From: a virus | DNA: 24,423 nt | Reading direction: 5' to 3' (one strand) | IMG/VR virus record: IMGVR_UViG_3300032322_001134 | Span: 1-24,423 of that record | In this document: positions 9,301 through 15,196 of the stretch, piece after piece | How the letters are laid out: each line of letters begins with the position of its first letter | How positions within the stretch are numbered: position 1 is the first letter of the stretch | Notes under the pieces: model-generated | Seen by the model: only the letters and a program-made list of their open reading frames with translations | What the model was told of the DNA's origin: nothing | Database searches by the model: none | Program-made: the position numbers and the translations under genes

Positions 9301-11815
9301 ATTGTGTTGTAATAATACCAACATTTGAAGACCAAGAAGCGTCAATAATATTTGTTTTTGTTCTTAAACTTGTTCCAGAAGTTAACGTAGTATTGTCATT
9401 TTTATACGTATCATCATCAATTGCAGCACTACTTTCTTCTATTGAAAATCCATTTAAAGGTGGTGCTGCAATAGTTGCAGTATTTGGAATAACATATTTC
9501 AAACGATAGATTTTTTCTTCGTCTTTTCTATTATCAGGAAATCTATAAACAAAAGAATTGGCAGTTTTTGGTGTTATTTTTGCTTGATTTGCTACTATTG
9601 CAGATTTTAAACTATTAGCAACACCAACATTAATATACCATCCAGTACTATCGTATTGAATGGGATGTCCAGGATCTCCAGGATTTTTATCTACAACACT
9701 AGAAACAATGCGAAGAGTTCCGCCAAGATTATTAATACCAACTAATTCATCACCAGCAATTGCATTATTATATGTTGTTGCAATTTTAATTTGATCTGCA
9801 TTTAATGCATCTGTAATTGCATAATATACTGTTTTGTGTTCTATTCCATCAGGTAAAGATCCATTATCTGAATAAATCCTAATTGATTCCCCAGGAAATA
9901 GTCTATGATTTTGTTGTAGAGTAAAAACGTTTCCTGTAATTGAGTTAATGCCCGCAGATCTTCCTACATAATACTCTTTTTTTCCAGACGTTCTATTATT
10001 TACTGCCGTGCCTGGAACAGGCATTAATACGTCAGCACCATAAACAATATTATCAATATTACAATGTATAGTTTCGCCAACTTTTGCGCCTATTGTGTAC
10101 TCACCAGCATTTTTTGGTGGTATAGTATCTTTTTGATTGTACCCATAGAAATATAGTTTAGCATCTGTTGATAATCCAGCTGTTGTATCAACATCAAATG
10201 GTAAGTAGTTAATTTGTGATACTTTTGTAAAGTTTTTTTGAGCAGGAATAATTTCGGTTATATATCCTTGATCATCTTTAACAAATGCTTCTATTCTAAA
10301 CTTATCAGATTCTAATGCCTTTGCACCAAAGTTGGAGTTTGAGTTGGTGATTGACATATCACCACCAGATTCAGCCACAAAGTGAGAAGCATATCCAATC
10401 GCAAAAATAGAAACACATTGAATAAATGCGTTATTTGATGCTTTAATATGGAAGTTTTGCCAAGTTGGTTTATGCCTTGCTCTACTATCAGTATGTAATG
10501 ATACAGTAGTTCCTAAATCTGATTGATCTTGCCAAATTCCAGATGTTGTATTGTATTTGACATACGCATTATCATCTTTATTTAATGCAATACCAGTAAA
10601 CTGAGCGACAACCATGGATTTAAATCCAGTTGCCTTGTCACCATCTGCGTGCATACCACACAAACCATAAACCGATCTAATAGAGCAGTTGAATACATAT
10701 GGTGAACATGACGTTACCGTATCAGATTCTACAGTAACAATCGGATTTTTTCCGATTAAGCTAGGATTTGCTGTCGAAGATGGTGTTGATACTAAGGAAT
10801 ATGTAAATGTAGTGTCGTCAATAATCTGAGATACAATATAACTACCATCATATTCAGCATTTCCTACGCCAAAAATAAGGACAGGAGTTCCTACAGAAAA
10901 CTGATGATTTGTCCTTGTAACCACAGTAACTACTGGAGTTGCTATAGATGATGATGGATTAGAACCAGAGTAAATATCTTGGATTTCAATATCACCAATC
11001 TGAGAAATTGCACCTACAATTCTCGATTCGTCAACAGATGCTTGGAAATCATTATTTGCTGGATAATCTGGCAACTGTCTACCAGAATTAACACCATAAG
11101 CTAAAGTTAGCTTATGATAGTACATATCAAGATCTGTATTATTTTTTCCAGTAACAGTGTTTACACCATCAGCATACTCAAAGCACGTAAGTTTATGGTG
11201 TGAATAATTTGGAGAATATACTGATTTTGTAAAATCTCTATAAACTCTATCCCCTGGATCAGCATCAAAAAAACTAAATCCAAAGAAAAAACATCCACCA
11301 GTTACTCTAAAAATTGCAGATCTAGGAATGTTATCATTAGATGGCTCTGGTACATATTTTGGTCTAATTTTTGTTTTTCTTAGATCCTGACCAACAATGG
11401 AAGTACCACGAGGTAGAATTACACCACCATGAATTGAGTTAAAAAGATACAGAACATTGTCTGGATCTTGAATATCAAAATTAGTTCCTACAGAAAATTG
11501 ATTAATTGATGCCGCAGATCCATTTACATCGGTTAAATTGCCATTATTATCAATTGCAAGTCCTGGTCTATTGTCAATATAGTGAACCCCAGGAGATACT
11601 AAGATTGTAGTCTTATCAAATCTATCGTTATTTTGTCCAGATTGATAAGAAAATCTAGCACTTTCTAAAAGAGCACGTTGAATAGTCTTAAAAGGACGTG
11701 TTCTTGAGTTGCCAGTGTTACTAATATCATCTGTTGCGTCAAGTTCTTCAGGATTGACGTATATTACATTTCCTTGAACGTTTTTGAGGAAATTTTCTAA
11801 TCTACTTAATGGCAT
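6356..11815 (-). CDS. Giant beta-helix tail protein with C-terminal tail-collar domain and His-x-His arrays
   Basis: 1819 residues, the largest gene here. The N-terminus has VIYVNPEELDATDD and SRTRPFKTIQRALLES, then ILVSPGVHYIDNRPG, the opening of a pectin-lyase-like beta-helix. A central part (about residue 370-520) shares SIFAIGY and SITNSNSNFG with the 677-residue protein, and about residue 1360-1460 shares HTFEYLGYG and GGLVVYTGMNDSGDFYIG. From about residue 1605 there is a phage tail-collar domain (IPIGGIIMWSGAI, PTGWALCNGSSGTPDLRDRF), as in T4 gp12 and related fibres. The last 150 residues carry eight H-x-H motifs in two arrays and end ENRPPYYALAYIMRIL, a typical collar-family ending. 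Metal binding by H-x-H pairs is known from T4 gp12 and gp37; here it is inferred. It is probably a long host-contact tail structure. A perfect late box lies 33 bases upstream. Confidence 0.85.
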   Translation of the reverse strand: MPLSRLENFLKNVQGNVIYVNPEELDATDDISNTGNSRTRPFKTIQRALLESARFSYQSGQNNDRFDKTTILVSPGVHYIDNRPGLAIDNNGNLTDVNGSAASINQFSVGTNFDIQDPDNVLYLFNSIHGGVILPRGTSIVGQDLRKTKIRPKYVPEPSNDNIPRSAIFRVTGGCFFFGFSFFDADPGDRVYRDFTKSVYSPNYSHHKLTCFEYADGVNTVTGKNNTDLDMYYHKLTLAYGVNSGRQLPDYPANNDFQASVDESRIVGAISQIGDIEIQDIYSGSNPSSSIATPVVTVVTRTNHQFSVGTPVLIFGVGNAEYDGSYIVSQIIDDTTFTYSLVSTPSSTANPSLIGKNPIVTVESDTVTSCSPYVFNCSIRSVYGLCGMHADGDKATGFKSMVVAQFTGIALNKDDNAYVKYNTTSGIWQDQSDLGTTVSLHTDSRARHKPTWQNFHIKASNNAFIQCVSIFAIGYASHFVAESGGDMSITNSNSNFGAKALESDKFRIEAFVKDDQGYITEIIPAQKNFTKVSQINYLPFDVDTTAGLSTDAKLYFYGYNQKDTIPPKNAGEYTIGAKVGETIHCNIDNIVYGADVLMPVPGTAVNNRTSGKKEYYVGRSAGINSITGNVFTLQQNHRLFPGESIRIYSDNGSLPDGIEHKTVYYAITDALNADQIKIATTYNNAIAGDELVGINNLGGTLRIVSSVVDKNPGDPGHPIQYDSTGWYINVGVANSLKSAIVANQAKITPKTANSFVYRFPDNRKDEEKIYRLKYVIPNTATIAAPPLNGFSIEESSAAIDDDTYKNDNTTLTSGTSLRTKTNIIDASWSSNVGIITTQYPHTLKEGHLVEINRLKSANNTSGEKNSGFNGLYTVLAITDSKTFTIGLNTNPGTISTITANSPYTLFDQSIVGSGRTFNPYFVKKDFGPSYQIYNTIEKQKYKKDIQDGIYNLVILGYLKTPDVYPFSTSSNRFAQNLNDLIPSVGKDNSNDDPNATTSYALRDLPGQVESSDPSDSISKEALFSLFEQTGIGIGITGASVSGSTLIVNTNVEHNLNGILSLGSLVGGTNYGTNSGGVEYYYNIRLTGGSGKGATASVTVSSIGAIVDVSIIDHGSGYSVGDVLTIAGVPRYASGTNSTITVTTIDNKIGDIIQVVGVGSTSYNGLYRISNVPNSKTIEYKGTASGVSTGGFLYHVGVSTNIVSISHDALSGIATVLLTSDIGLRTGDQIVISGCTGLSTIYNGSHFISERVGYGSSLLVNIGSTSDAPVLTGVATAHGTGISIRGRSRGIPIYGGFTGKITSGITTTTTSIGISSTSLLKRGDYLLIEDEIVRVANKTGTSFLRGMLGTNAVPHDANVAVRRIKVLPVENRRYSILRASGHTFEYLGYGPGNYSTAMPQTQDRVLDENATLLSQSVQTRGGLVVYTGMNDSGDFYIGKSKINSVTGLGAAGLFGEGSATFRNILTSLTVDDLTVNNNLYSKGNTEVVDLALLGNRSGNIGQTVYVGIRGGDTCPNSANDTILFRTSFTRGGYIGWVKTNEPNIASAWKRWGKISQECTSDHYVYDKVGIGVTYVNNAYKFEVVGDTKTTGNTDVTGISTAYKFDGFGTIPIGGIIMWSGAIASIPTGWALCNGSSGTPDLRDRFIVGAGSGYSVGNTGGSNSVTLTTDQIPSHNHSASTNTAGNHSHSGSTGSAGSHGHSGSTGSAGGHSHSINDPGHFHTLESSDNVGAGAGGNRDFVIDPGNFVGNTNSQTTGISINSVGDHAHSISISGAGDHSHSLSIDSAGDHSHSVTVNNTGGGQSHENRPPYYALAYIMRIL
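6440..6550 (-). repeat. 36-bp repeats encoding His-x-His 12-residue units
   Basis: The gagtgtgagtgatctccagc stretch at about 6444 recurs exactly 36 bases later, with a third, diverged copy following. Each 36-bp unit codes for a 12-residue block of the form D-H-S-H-S-x5-A-G. A second, more diverged array of the same period lies at about 6690-6800 in the same gene. Confidence 0.8.
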
Positions 11816-11819
11816 TACC

Positions 11820-11827
11820 TATAAATA
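11820..11827 (+). promoter_or_regulatory. Perfect T4-type late promoter TATAAATA (rightward)
   Basis: The plus strand reads CTATAAATACAG, a full match to the late consensus including the following C. It lies 31 bases upstream of the ATG at 11859 and supports that start over the upstream in-frame ATG at 11784, which lies within the opposite gene and before the promoter. Confidence 0.8.
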
Positions 11828-11848
11828 CAGAGACACCGTTCTTCTTTG

Positions 11849-11856
11849 TATTTATA
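11849..11856 (-). promoter_or_regulatory. Perfect T4-type late promoter TATAAATA (leftward)
   Basis: The minus strand reads GTATAAATAC, a full consensus match. It lies 33 bases upstream of the ATG at 11815 of the 1819-residue gene. It faces the rightward box at 11820-11827; the two form the ends of a 37-bp segment. Confidence 0.8.
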
Positions 11857-11858
11857 CT

Positions 11859-12578
11859 ATGGCAAGTGGTCCAAAGACAAATTATTTGATTTCGACTTAC
11901 AAGAAATCTGTTGAACAAGATAATACACAAAAAGAACAGCTTCAGAAAGTATTATCTGGGATTGAAATAAGAACAGATGATAATACAGATCCAGAATATA
12001 TTATTGAAGGATTGGATAAAAGAATAGATGCGTATAATCCATCCACAAGAGGACTAGATAAAAAAATTTTACAAATAAATCAGCAAATTAGATCTCAACA
12101 GCAACAAATTTTAATTCTTGGTCAAGAAGCTAATGTTCAAGGATGTGGAATTACCATAAGTCCAGATATTCAAGAAGTTGTGGGAGATGAAGTAACGTTA
12201 TATTCTTGGTCTTTTTCTGGCAATAATCCTTTTGTTGAAAGCTCACAAGTTCTATCAGAATCTAATATTGGATTTGGAACTTATACTGGAATAACTACAA
12301 TAAGTCTTGGAACATACATGGAGTTTGATCCATCAGGAATTTGTGCTGGATATGCAAATTCAATAACAACAATATTAAATGGATTAACTACTTTTAGAAC
12401 TGAAAGAAATAATATTATTAATCAACTTAATCTTATAAAAGAAGCTAGATCTGTATTAGAACTTCAGCGATATGGATACACAAATTTACAAGATCAACTA
12501 AATGCTGAGATACAAAAAAAGAACACTATAATAAGTGTTCTTGAAAATCCAATTAATCAACAATATTTTGAAGAATAA
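11859..12578 (+). CDS. Coiled-coil virion-associated protein, unknown function
   Basis: 239 residues from the ATG at 11859 (MASGPKTNYLISTYKKSVEQ). The frame is open back to 11784, but that start precedes the late promoter. Two helical, Gln/Lys/Glu-rich sections (about residues 10-90, with LDKKILQINQQIRSQQQQIL, and about 175-230, with NNIINQLNLIKEARSVLELQ) look like coiled coils. They flank a beta-rich centre (about 95-165) with NVQGCGITISPDIQEVVGD and GFGTYTGITTISLGTYMEFD. A coiled coil, beta domain, coiled coil arrangement suits a fibrous or bundle-forming virion protein. It is one of only two plus-strand genes, has no evident Shine-Dalgarno, and ends with its stop codon abutting the stop of the convergent gene. 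Function not recognised. Confidence 0.75.
   Translation: MASGPKTNYLISTYKKSVEQDNTQKEQLQKVLSGIEIRTDDNTDPEYIIEGLDKRIDAYNPSTRGLDKKILQINQQIRSQQQQILILGQEANVQGCGITISPDIQEVVGDEVTLYSWSFSGNNPFVESSQVLSESNIGFGTYTGITTISLGTYMEFDPSGICAGYANSITTILNGLTTFRTERNNIINQLNLIKEARSVLELQRYGYTNLQDQLNAEIQKKNTIISVLENPINQQYFEE
12514..12542 (-). terminator. Intrinsic terminator for the leftward islet transcript
   Basis: A perfect 9-bp inverted repeat (12519-12527 with 12534-12542, 6-base loop) is followed on the minus strand by a run of seven T (12520-12514). It lies 37 bases beyond the stop codon of the minus gene ending at 12579, and inside the 3' coding end of the plus-strand gene. On the plus strand no T-run follows, so it should act leftward only. 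Confidence 0.8.
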
Positions 12579-13460
12579 TTATGAAGTGAGTTCAATTGCT
12601 TCACAATTATAAACTTTTCCAGTGCTCAAAACTTTGTAGTTCCATTTCCAGTCTGGATCACCACTAGAATAAACTTCTATTATTTGTATGTTAAAATCAA
12701 AGGAATTTTGTTCTATATATTGGTTAGCATCATTTGATGTATAAAATGCCATTGTATCTTCATCAACCCCAGGTTCAAACGTATTATTTTTACGTAACCA
12801 TTCAATACCATCAGATGTTTTTTTGTAAATTCGATAGTAAATATGCTTAGGAATTCCTACATCCCCAAATGCGCATTGTTCAATATCAACATCATTTCTT
12901 TGTACTTTAATTTCTCCAGTATGTGAGTAAATAGCTCCAGAATTTACTTTATACCAAAAAATAAAATCTGGTTCTCCAAAGTCATAAAATTCAAATATAT
13001 CTACTCCAACTGGTATATTTTTAAATGTTGATAAAAACTCTTCGGCTTTATCCTTATGGACGAATAAAGATGGTTTTTCTGGTATATTTGAGGTAAAACT
13101 ACCATCTAAATTTAACCAAGATACCCCAACAGGACAATGCAATTTTCCAATTCTATAATAAACTTTTTTATAAAGAGGAGTTTTTAATGTAGGAACTTCA
13201 ATAGGTTCAGATTTTTCATTGTATGGAAATGGAAGGTGATCTATTGCTTCCTTTGCCTTTTCTTTAGTTGAAAAATGATAAACATCTTCTGGAGCACAGT
13301 TTGAAAGAAAAGCAAAATTATCTTCATTATAAGTAAATGAATCTAAATTTGATGTCCCTTCTGGGCCTACTCCAGGAGTTGACATGTTATCATCGGACAA
13401 ATAATATAAATGTCCCTTTGCAGTTTTTACGCAAACACGATATACATTCTTATCAAACAT
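12579..13460 (-). CDS. Triple-repeat protein of unknown function
   Basis: 293 residues made of three related blocks, beginning near V6 (VYRVCVK), V100 (VYYRIGK) and I207 (IYYRIYK). Blocks 2 and 3 share W-L at the fifth strand, an acidic A/aromatic segment (DKAEEFL; NDANQYI), and the ending E-x-Y-x-x-G-[DE]-P-D-x-x-x-x-Y-K-V. Block 1 is diverged and shortened, keeping FSTKEKAKEAI. I know no family of this form. The repeats alternate predicted beta strands with one helix, as in small alpha/beta modules that bind a ligand or oligomerise. It lies between the tRNA genes and a terminator, so it belongs to the accessory islet rather than to the fibre operon. No good Shine-Dalgarno is seen before the ATG at 13460. 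Confidence 0.75.
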   Translation of the reverse strand: MFDKNVYRVCVKTAKGHLYYLSDDNMSTPGVGPEGTSNLDSFTYNEDNFAFLSNCAPEDVYHFSTKEKAKEAIDHLPFPYNEKSEPIEVPTLKTPLYKKVYYRIGKLHCPVGVSWLNLDGSFTSNIPEKPSLFVHKDKAEEFLSTFKNIPVGVDIFEFYDFGEPDFIFWYKVNSGAIYSHTGEIKVQRNDVDIEQCAFGDVGIPKHIYYRIYKKTSDGIEWLRKNNTFEPGVDEDTMAFYTSNDANQYIEQNSFDFNIQIIEVYSSGDPDWKWNYKVLSTGKVYNCEAIELTS

Positions 13461-13488
13461 TGGGATTGTAAATAATTTTCATAGTATA

Positions 13489-13573
13489 TAGGAACGGTCG
13501 GACTTGAACCGACAAGAACTTTACGTTCGGCAGATTTTAAGTCTGCTGTGTTTACCAATTTCACCACGCTCCC
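13489..13573 (-). tRNA. tRNA-Leu (UAA)
   Basis: 85 bases fold as a class II tRNA. The acceptor is GGGAGCG with CGTTCCT (G-U at the first and fifth pairs), followed by discriminator A. The anticodon stem is GCAGA/TCTGC with loop CTTAAAA, giving anticodon TAA. A long variable arm (about 16 bases) and the T-arm GTCGG/CCGAC with loop TTCAAGT complete it. No CCA is encoded. It is the last of three tandem tRNAs. Confidence 0.93.
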
Positions 13574-13577
13574 AAGG

Positions 13578-13649
13578 TGGGAAATGGTGGATTTGAACCA
13601 CCGACCTCCGCGTTATCAGCACGTTGCTCTACCACTGAGCTAATCTCCC
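13578..13649 (-). tRNA. tRNA-Ile (GAU)
   Basis: 72 bases. The acceptor is GGGAGAT/ATTTCCC with discriminator A. The D-arm contains TAGCTCAGTGGTAGAGC. The anticodon loop CTGATAA gives GAT. The anticodon stem ACGTG/CGCGG has one mismatch at its outer pair and one G-U. The T-arm is GGTGG/CCACC with TTCAAAT. CCA is not encoded. Four bases separate it from the tRNA-Leu and three from the tRNA-Ile (UAU). Confidence 0.92.
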
Positions 13650-13652
13650 TAG

Positions 13653-13724
13653 TAGGACCGCCGAGAATTGAACTCGGTTCTGCCGCTTATAAGGCGACGG
13701 CTTTAACCAATAAGCAACGGTCCC
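13653..13724 (-). tRNA. tRNA with anticodon UAU (Ile, AUA codons)
   Basis: 72 bases. The acceptor is GGGACCG/CGGTCCT (G-U at the first pair) with discriminator A. The D-stem is GCTT/AAGC. The anticodon stem is GTCGC/GCGGC with a seven-base loop CTTATAA, giving anticodon TAT. The T-arm is CCGAG/CTCGG with TTCAATT. No CCA is encoded. TAT would read AUA, which bacteria usually read with a lysidine-modified CAU tRNA. The identity rests on the loop alone. Confidence 0.88.
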
Positions 13725-13730
13725 AGAAAA

Positions 13731-13874
13731 TCAATGCTTAGGTTTTTTCTTTGAATTCTTTTTTGGATTGAATTTAAATTTGGTGTCTGCTTCTTGACAT
13801 CTTTTAATATGTGATCCAAATTCAATTTTTCCATTACATAGATGACCGCACATGGGGCATCTAATCTGAGACAT
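13731..13874 (-). CDS. Small putative zinc-binding protein (47 aa)
   Basis: A 47-residue frame from the ATG at 13874 to a TGA at 13731. It begins MSQIRCPMCGHLCNG, continues with GSHIKRC and ends in a very basic tail (FNPKKNSKKKPKH). C6-x2-C9 and H22-x3/4-C26 could form a C2HC zinc site, with C13 as an alternative ligand. The Lys-rich tail suits nucleic-acid binding. Its start lies 14 bases inside the upstream 63-residue gene, in another frame, and its stop is seven bases before the tRNA-Ile (UAU). All belong to the unit of the sigma70 promoter at 14074. It may modify host transcription or translation, but this is a guess. A Shine-Dalgarno is weak or absent. Confidence 0.65.
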   Translation of the reverse strand: MSQIRCPMCGHLCNGKIEFGSHIKRCQEADTKFKFNPKKNSKKKPKH

Positions 13875-14052
13875 ACTTGATATTTACCCCACCCGAATGT
13901 GACTTTGTAAACTCAAGTACACTCAAGAATTGCTCTGGTGTTTCGCAACAAATTTCTTCATAAGACCCGTCGCTGCCATGAAGATAGAATGTTCTGCTAT
14001 TAATATTTATCGTAACACTATCAATGTATTCGTCAGTCAGGTGCAGGTCCAT
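13861..14052 (-). CDS. Small protein of unknown function (63 aa)
   Basis: 63 residues (MDLHLTDEYIDSVTININSR, then TFYLHGSDGSYEEICCETPEQ and a short helix FLSVLEFTK). It is acidic, with a vicinal Cys pair, no signal peptide and no membrane segment. The sequence reads as two beta strands, a turn, then a helix, the form of a small alpha/beta phage protein. It is the first gene after a near-consensus sigma70 promoter, whose predicted start point lies about 15 bases before the ATG, so the leader is very short. It overlaps the putative zinc-finger gene by 14 bases. The early promoter and small size suggest an early, host-directed role rather than a virion role; this is inference. Confidence 0.65.
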   Translation of the reverse strand: MDLHLTDEYIDSVTININSRTFYLHGSDGSYEEICCETPEQFLSVLEFTKSHSGGVNIKYVSD

Positions 14053-14073
14053 AAGAGTTGCTCATCAAGTTTT

Positions 14074-14102
14074 ATCATAGCACAGGGATCAGGATCTGTC
14101 AA
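14074..14102 (-). promoter_or_regulatory. Sigma70-type promoter, TTGACA - 17 bp - TATGAT
   Basis: On the minus strand TTGACA (14102-14097, full consensus) is separated by exactly 17 bases from TATGAT (14079-14074, 5 of 6). The -35 box lies in the last codons of the 77-residue gene. It would start transcription near 14067 towards the 63- and 47-residue genes, the three tRNAs and the triple-repeat gene. Phage late genes do not use this form, so it marks the islet for early transcription by host polymerase. Confidence 0.8.
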
Positions 14103-14322
14103 GGGGTTGTGCTTGGACTAGGTAGTAGGCATTTATAGCACCACCACTAGAATTCCTGACTATAACTCTTGATCCCCATTCTATTCGATCGACAAACAAT
14201 TCTTGATAAAACTTAGTTGGAGTTAATTGAACTGTAATTGTTTCTTGTTTAATATCTCCCCTCCAATTTTCAGGAAGTTCAATAATTCCATCTACAGTAA
14301 CTTTTCCAGATGTTGAATACAT
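14089..14322 (-). CDS. Small tail-associated protein (77 aa)
   Basis: 77 residues. The sequence has VTVDGIIELPENWRGDIKQE, then ITVQLTPTK and IEWGSRVIVRN. The order 'x-V-x-L-P-x-W, then S/T-I-T-V-Q-L-T-P, then V-x-R/K-I' is one I know from the stretch just before the S74 chaperone in many marine-phage tail proteins. Here it stands alone, directly after an S74 chaperone gene (27-base gap), so it may be a detached module of that protein. No Cys, no signal peptide. The start has only a weak Shine-Dalgarno. Its 3' end carries the -35 box of the sigma70 promoter. It is the last gene of the hub operon. Confidence 0.7.
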   Translation of the reverse strand: MYSTSGKVTVDGIIELPENWRGDIKQETITVQLTPTKFYQELFVDRIEWGSRVIVRNSSGGAINAYYLVQAQPLDRS

Positions 14323-14349
14323 AATCTCAATTCATCTTTGTCAATCATA

Positions 14350-15195
14350 TCACGAGTTTTCTAATTCGTCAAGCCTTTTTTTCAAATCTTCTATTTGAGA
14401 TTGCTGCTCTTTCATTGCTTCAACTAAAAGTGCTACAAGATTTTCATATTTGACACCAATAACATCAATTCTATTGCCATCATTTCCATCAACTGTAGTA
14501 TTAATAATGACTTCGGGGACAATTTTTTGAACTTCCTGCGCAACAAATCCAATGTTTGTGCCTGGATATTTGCGCTTTTGCTCCCAATGTGTCCATTCAA
14601 AAGTTACGCCTTGAAGGTCTAAAATCTTAGAAAGAGCACTTCTAATTGGTTTGACATTGGTTTTTAATCGAGCATCAGAATGCGTATGTAAAAAAGATAA
14701 TGGCGTTCCATTATGCTTCCAATATCCATAAAGATCTCCATCTGGAGATGATAGATTTTGATCTAATGCTGCTGTTTGATTATTTGGTTCTGCGGCAGTT
14801 TTACCGCCAACTTCAACTGCACTACCAACACGGTTAAACAATCCCATCATGTTTTTTAATCCAATCGCATTCCACATTCCAGTGTTGTTGGAAGTGCCAA
14901 AAAAGTTACTCAAGGCAAAGTTATTCATGTAACCTATATGTTGAGTTCCTGCCGTAACTTCTAGTCCTAATGTAGGAATTACTGGACTAAATGGGGGAAT
15001 TGCTGGTCCAATACTTACAACTGCACGAGAAAATCCAATATTTGTTGGAGCTCCAAAAAATGCTGGTCCAACACAAGATAAAGTTCCTGAAAATGGATTA
15101 TTTTGATTTAATGTTAAAGTGGATTGATCTAATTTAACTGGTATTTCTGGTCCGATATAAAGTTTGCCTGTAGAAAGTTCTCCGCTAATTGCCAT
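14350..15195 (-). CDS. Tail protein with C-terminal S74 intramolecular chaperone (self-cleaving)
   Basis: 281 residues. Residues 1-165 are Gly/Asn-rich beta sequence (KLYIGPEIPVKLDQSTLTLN, FGTSNNTGMWNAIGLKNMMG). From about 170 the S74 chaperone starts with H172-S173-D174-A-R-L-K178, continues NIGFVAQEVQKIVPEV and ends in a coiled coil (LVEAMKEQQSQIEDLKKRLD). In this family the chaperone trimerises a beta structure and is cut off at the conserved Ser with help of the Lys; S173 and K178 fit that dyad. The mature product would be about 172 residues. Its Shine-Dalgarno (AGGAGG) is formed by the last two Gly codons of the needle gene, so the two are co-translated. It may form part of the central spike or a short fibre. 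Confidence 0.85.
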   Translation of the reverse strand: MAISGELSTGKLYIGPEIPVKLDQSTLTLNQNNPFSGTLSCVGPAFFGAPTNIGFSRAVVSIGPAIPPFSPVIPTLGLEVTAGTQHIGYMNNFALSNFFGTSNNTGMWNAIGLKNMMGLFNRVGSAVEVGGKTAAEPNNQTAALDQNLSSPDGDLYGYWKHNGTPLSFLHTHSDARLKTNVKPIRSALSKILDLQGVTFEWTHWEQKRKYPGTNIGFVAQEVQKIVPEVIINTTVDGNDGNRIDVIGVKYENLVALLVEAMKEQQSQIEDLKKRLDELENS

Positions 15196-15196
15196 A

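Noticed and set aside
11784-11858. In-frame ATG at 11784 that would lengthen the plus-strand coiled-coil protein by 25 residues
   Set aside because: It lies before the perfect late box at 11820 and within the start of the opposite gene; the extra residues are unlike the rest. Start at 11859 chosen.
12583-12605. Weak inverted repeat gaag...cttc near the convergent stops as a plus-strand terminator
   Set aside because: Short stem with a large loop and no T-run after it.
13481-13490. TATATACT before the triple-repeat gene as its own promoter
   Set aside because: It overlaps the 3' end of the tRNA-Leu and has no -35 partner or consensus late box.
14004-14011. GATAAATA on the minus strand inside the 63-residue gene
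   Set aside because: Same octamer as two accepted boxes, but intragenic and more than 120 bases before the next gene; a late start for the tRNAs from here is possible but unsupported.
14130-14137. TATAAATG on the minus strand as a late promoter
   Set aside because: It is made by the codons for A-I-N-A in the 77-residue gene, and the sigma70 promoter closer to the next gene explains expression better.
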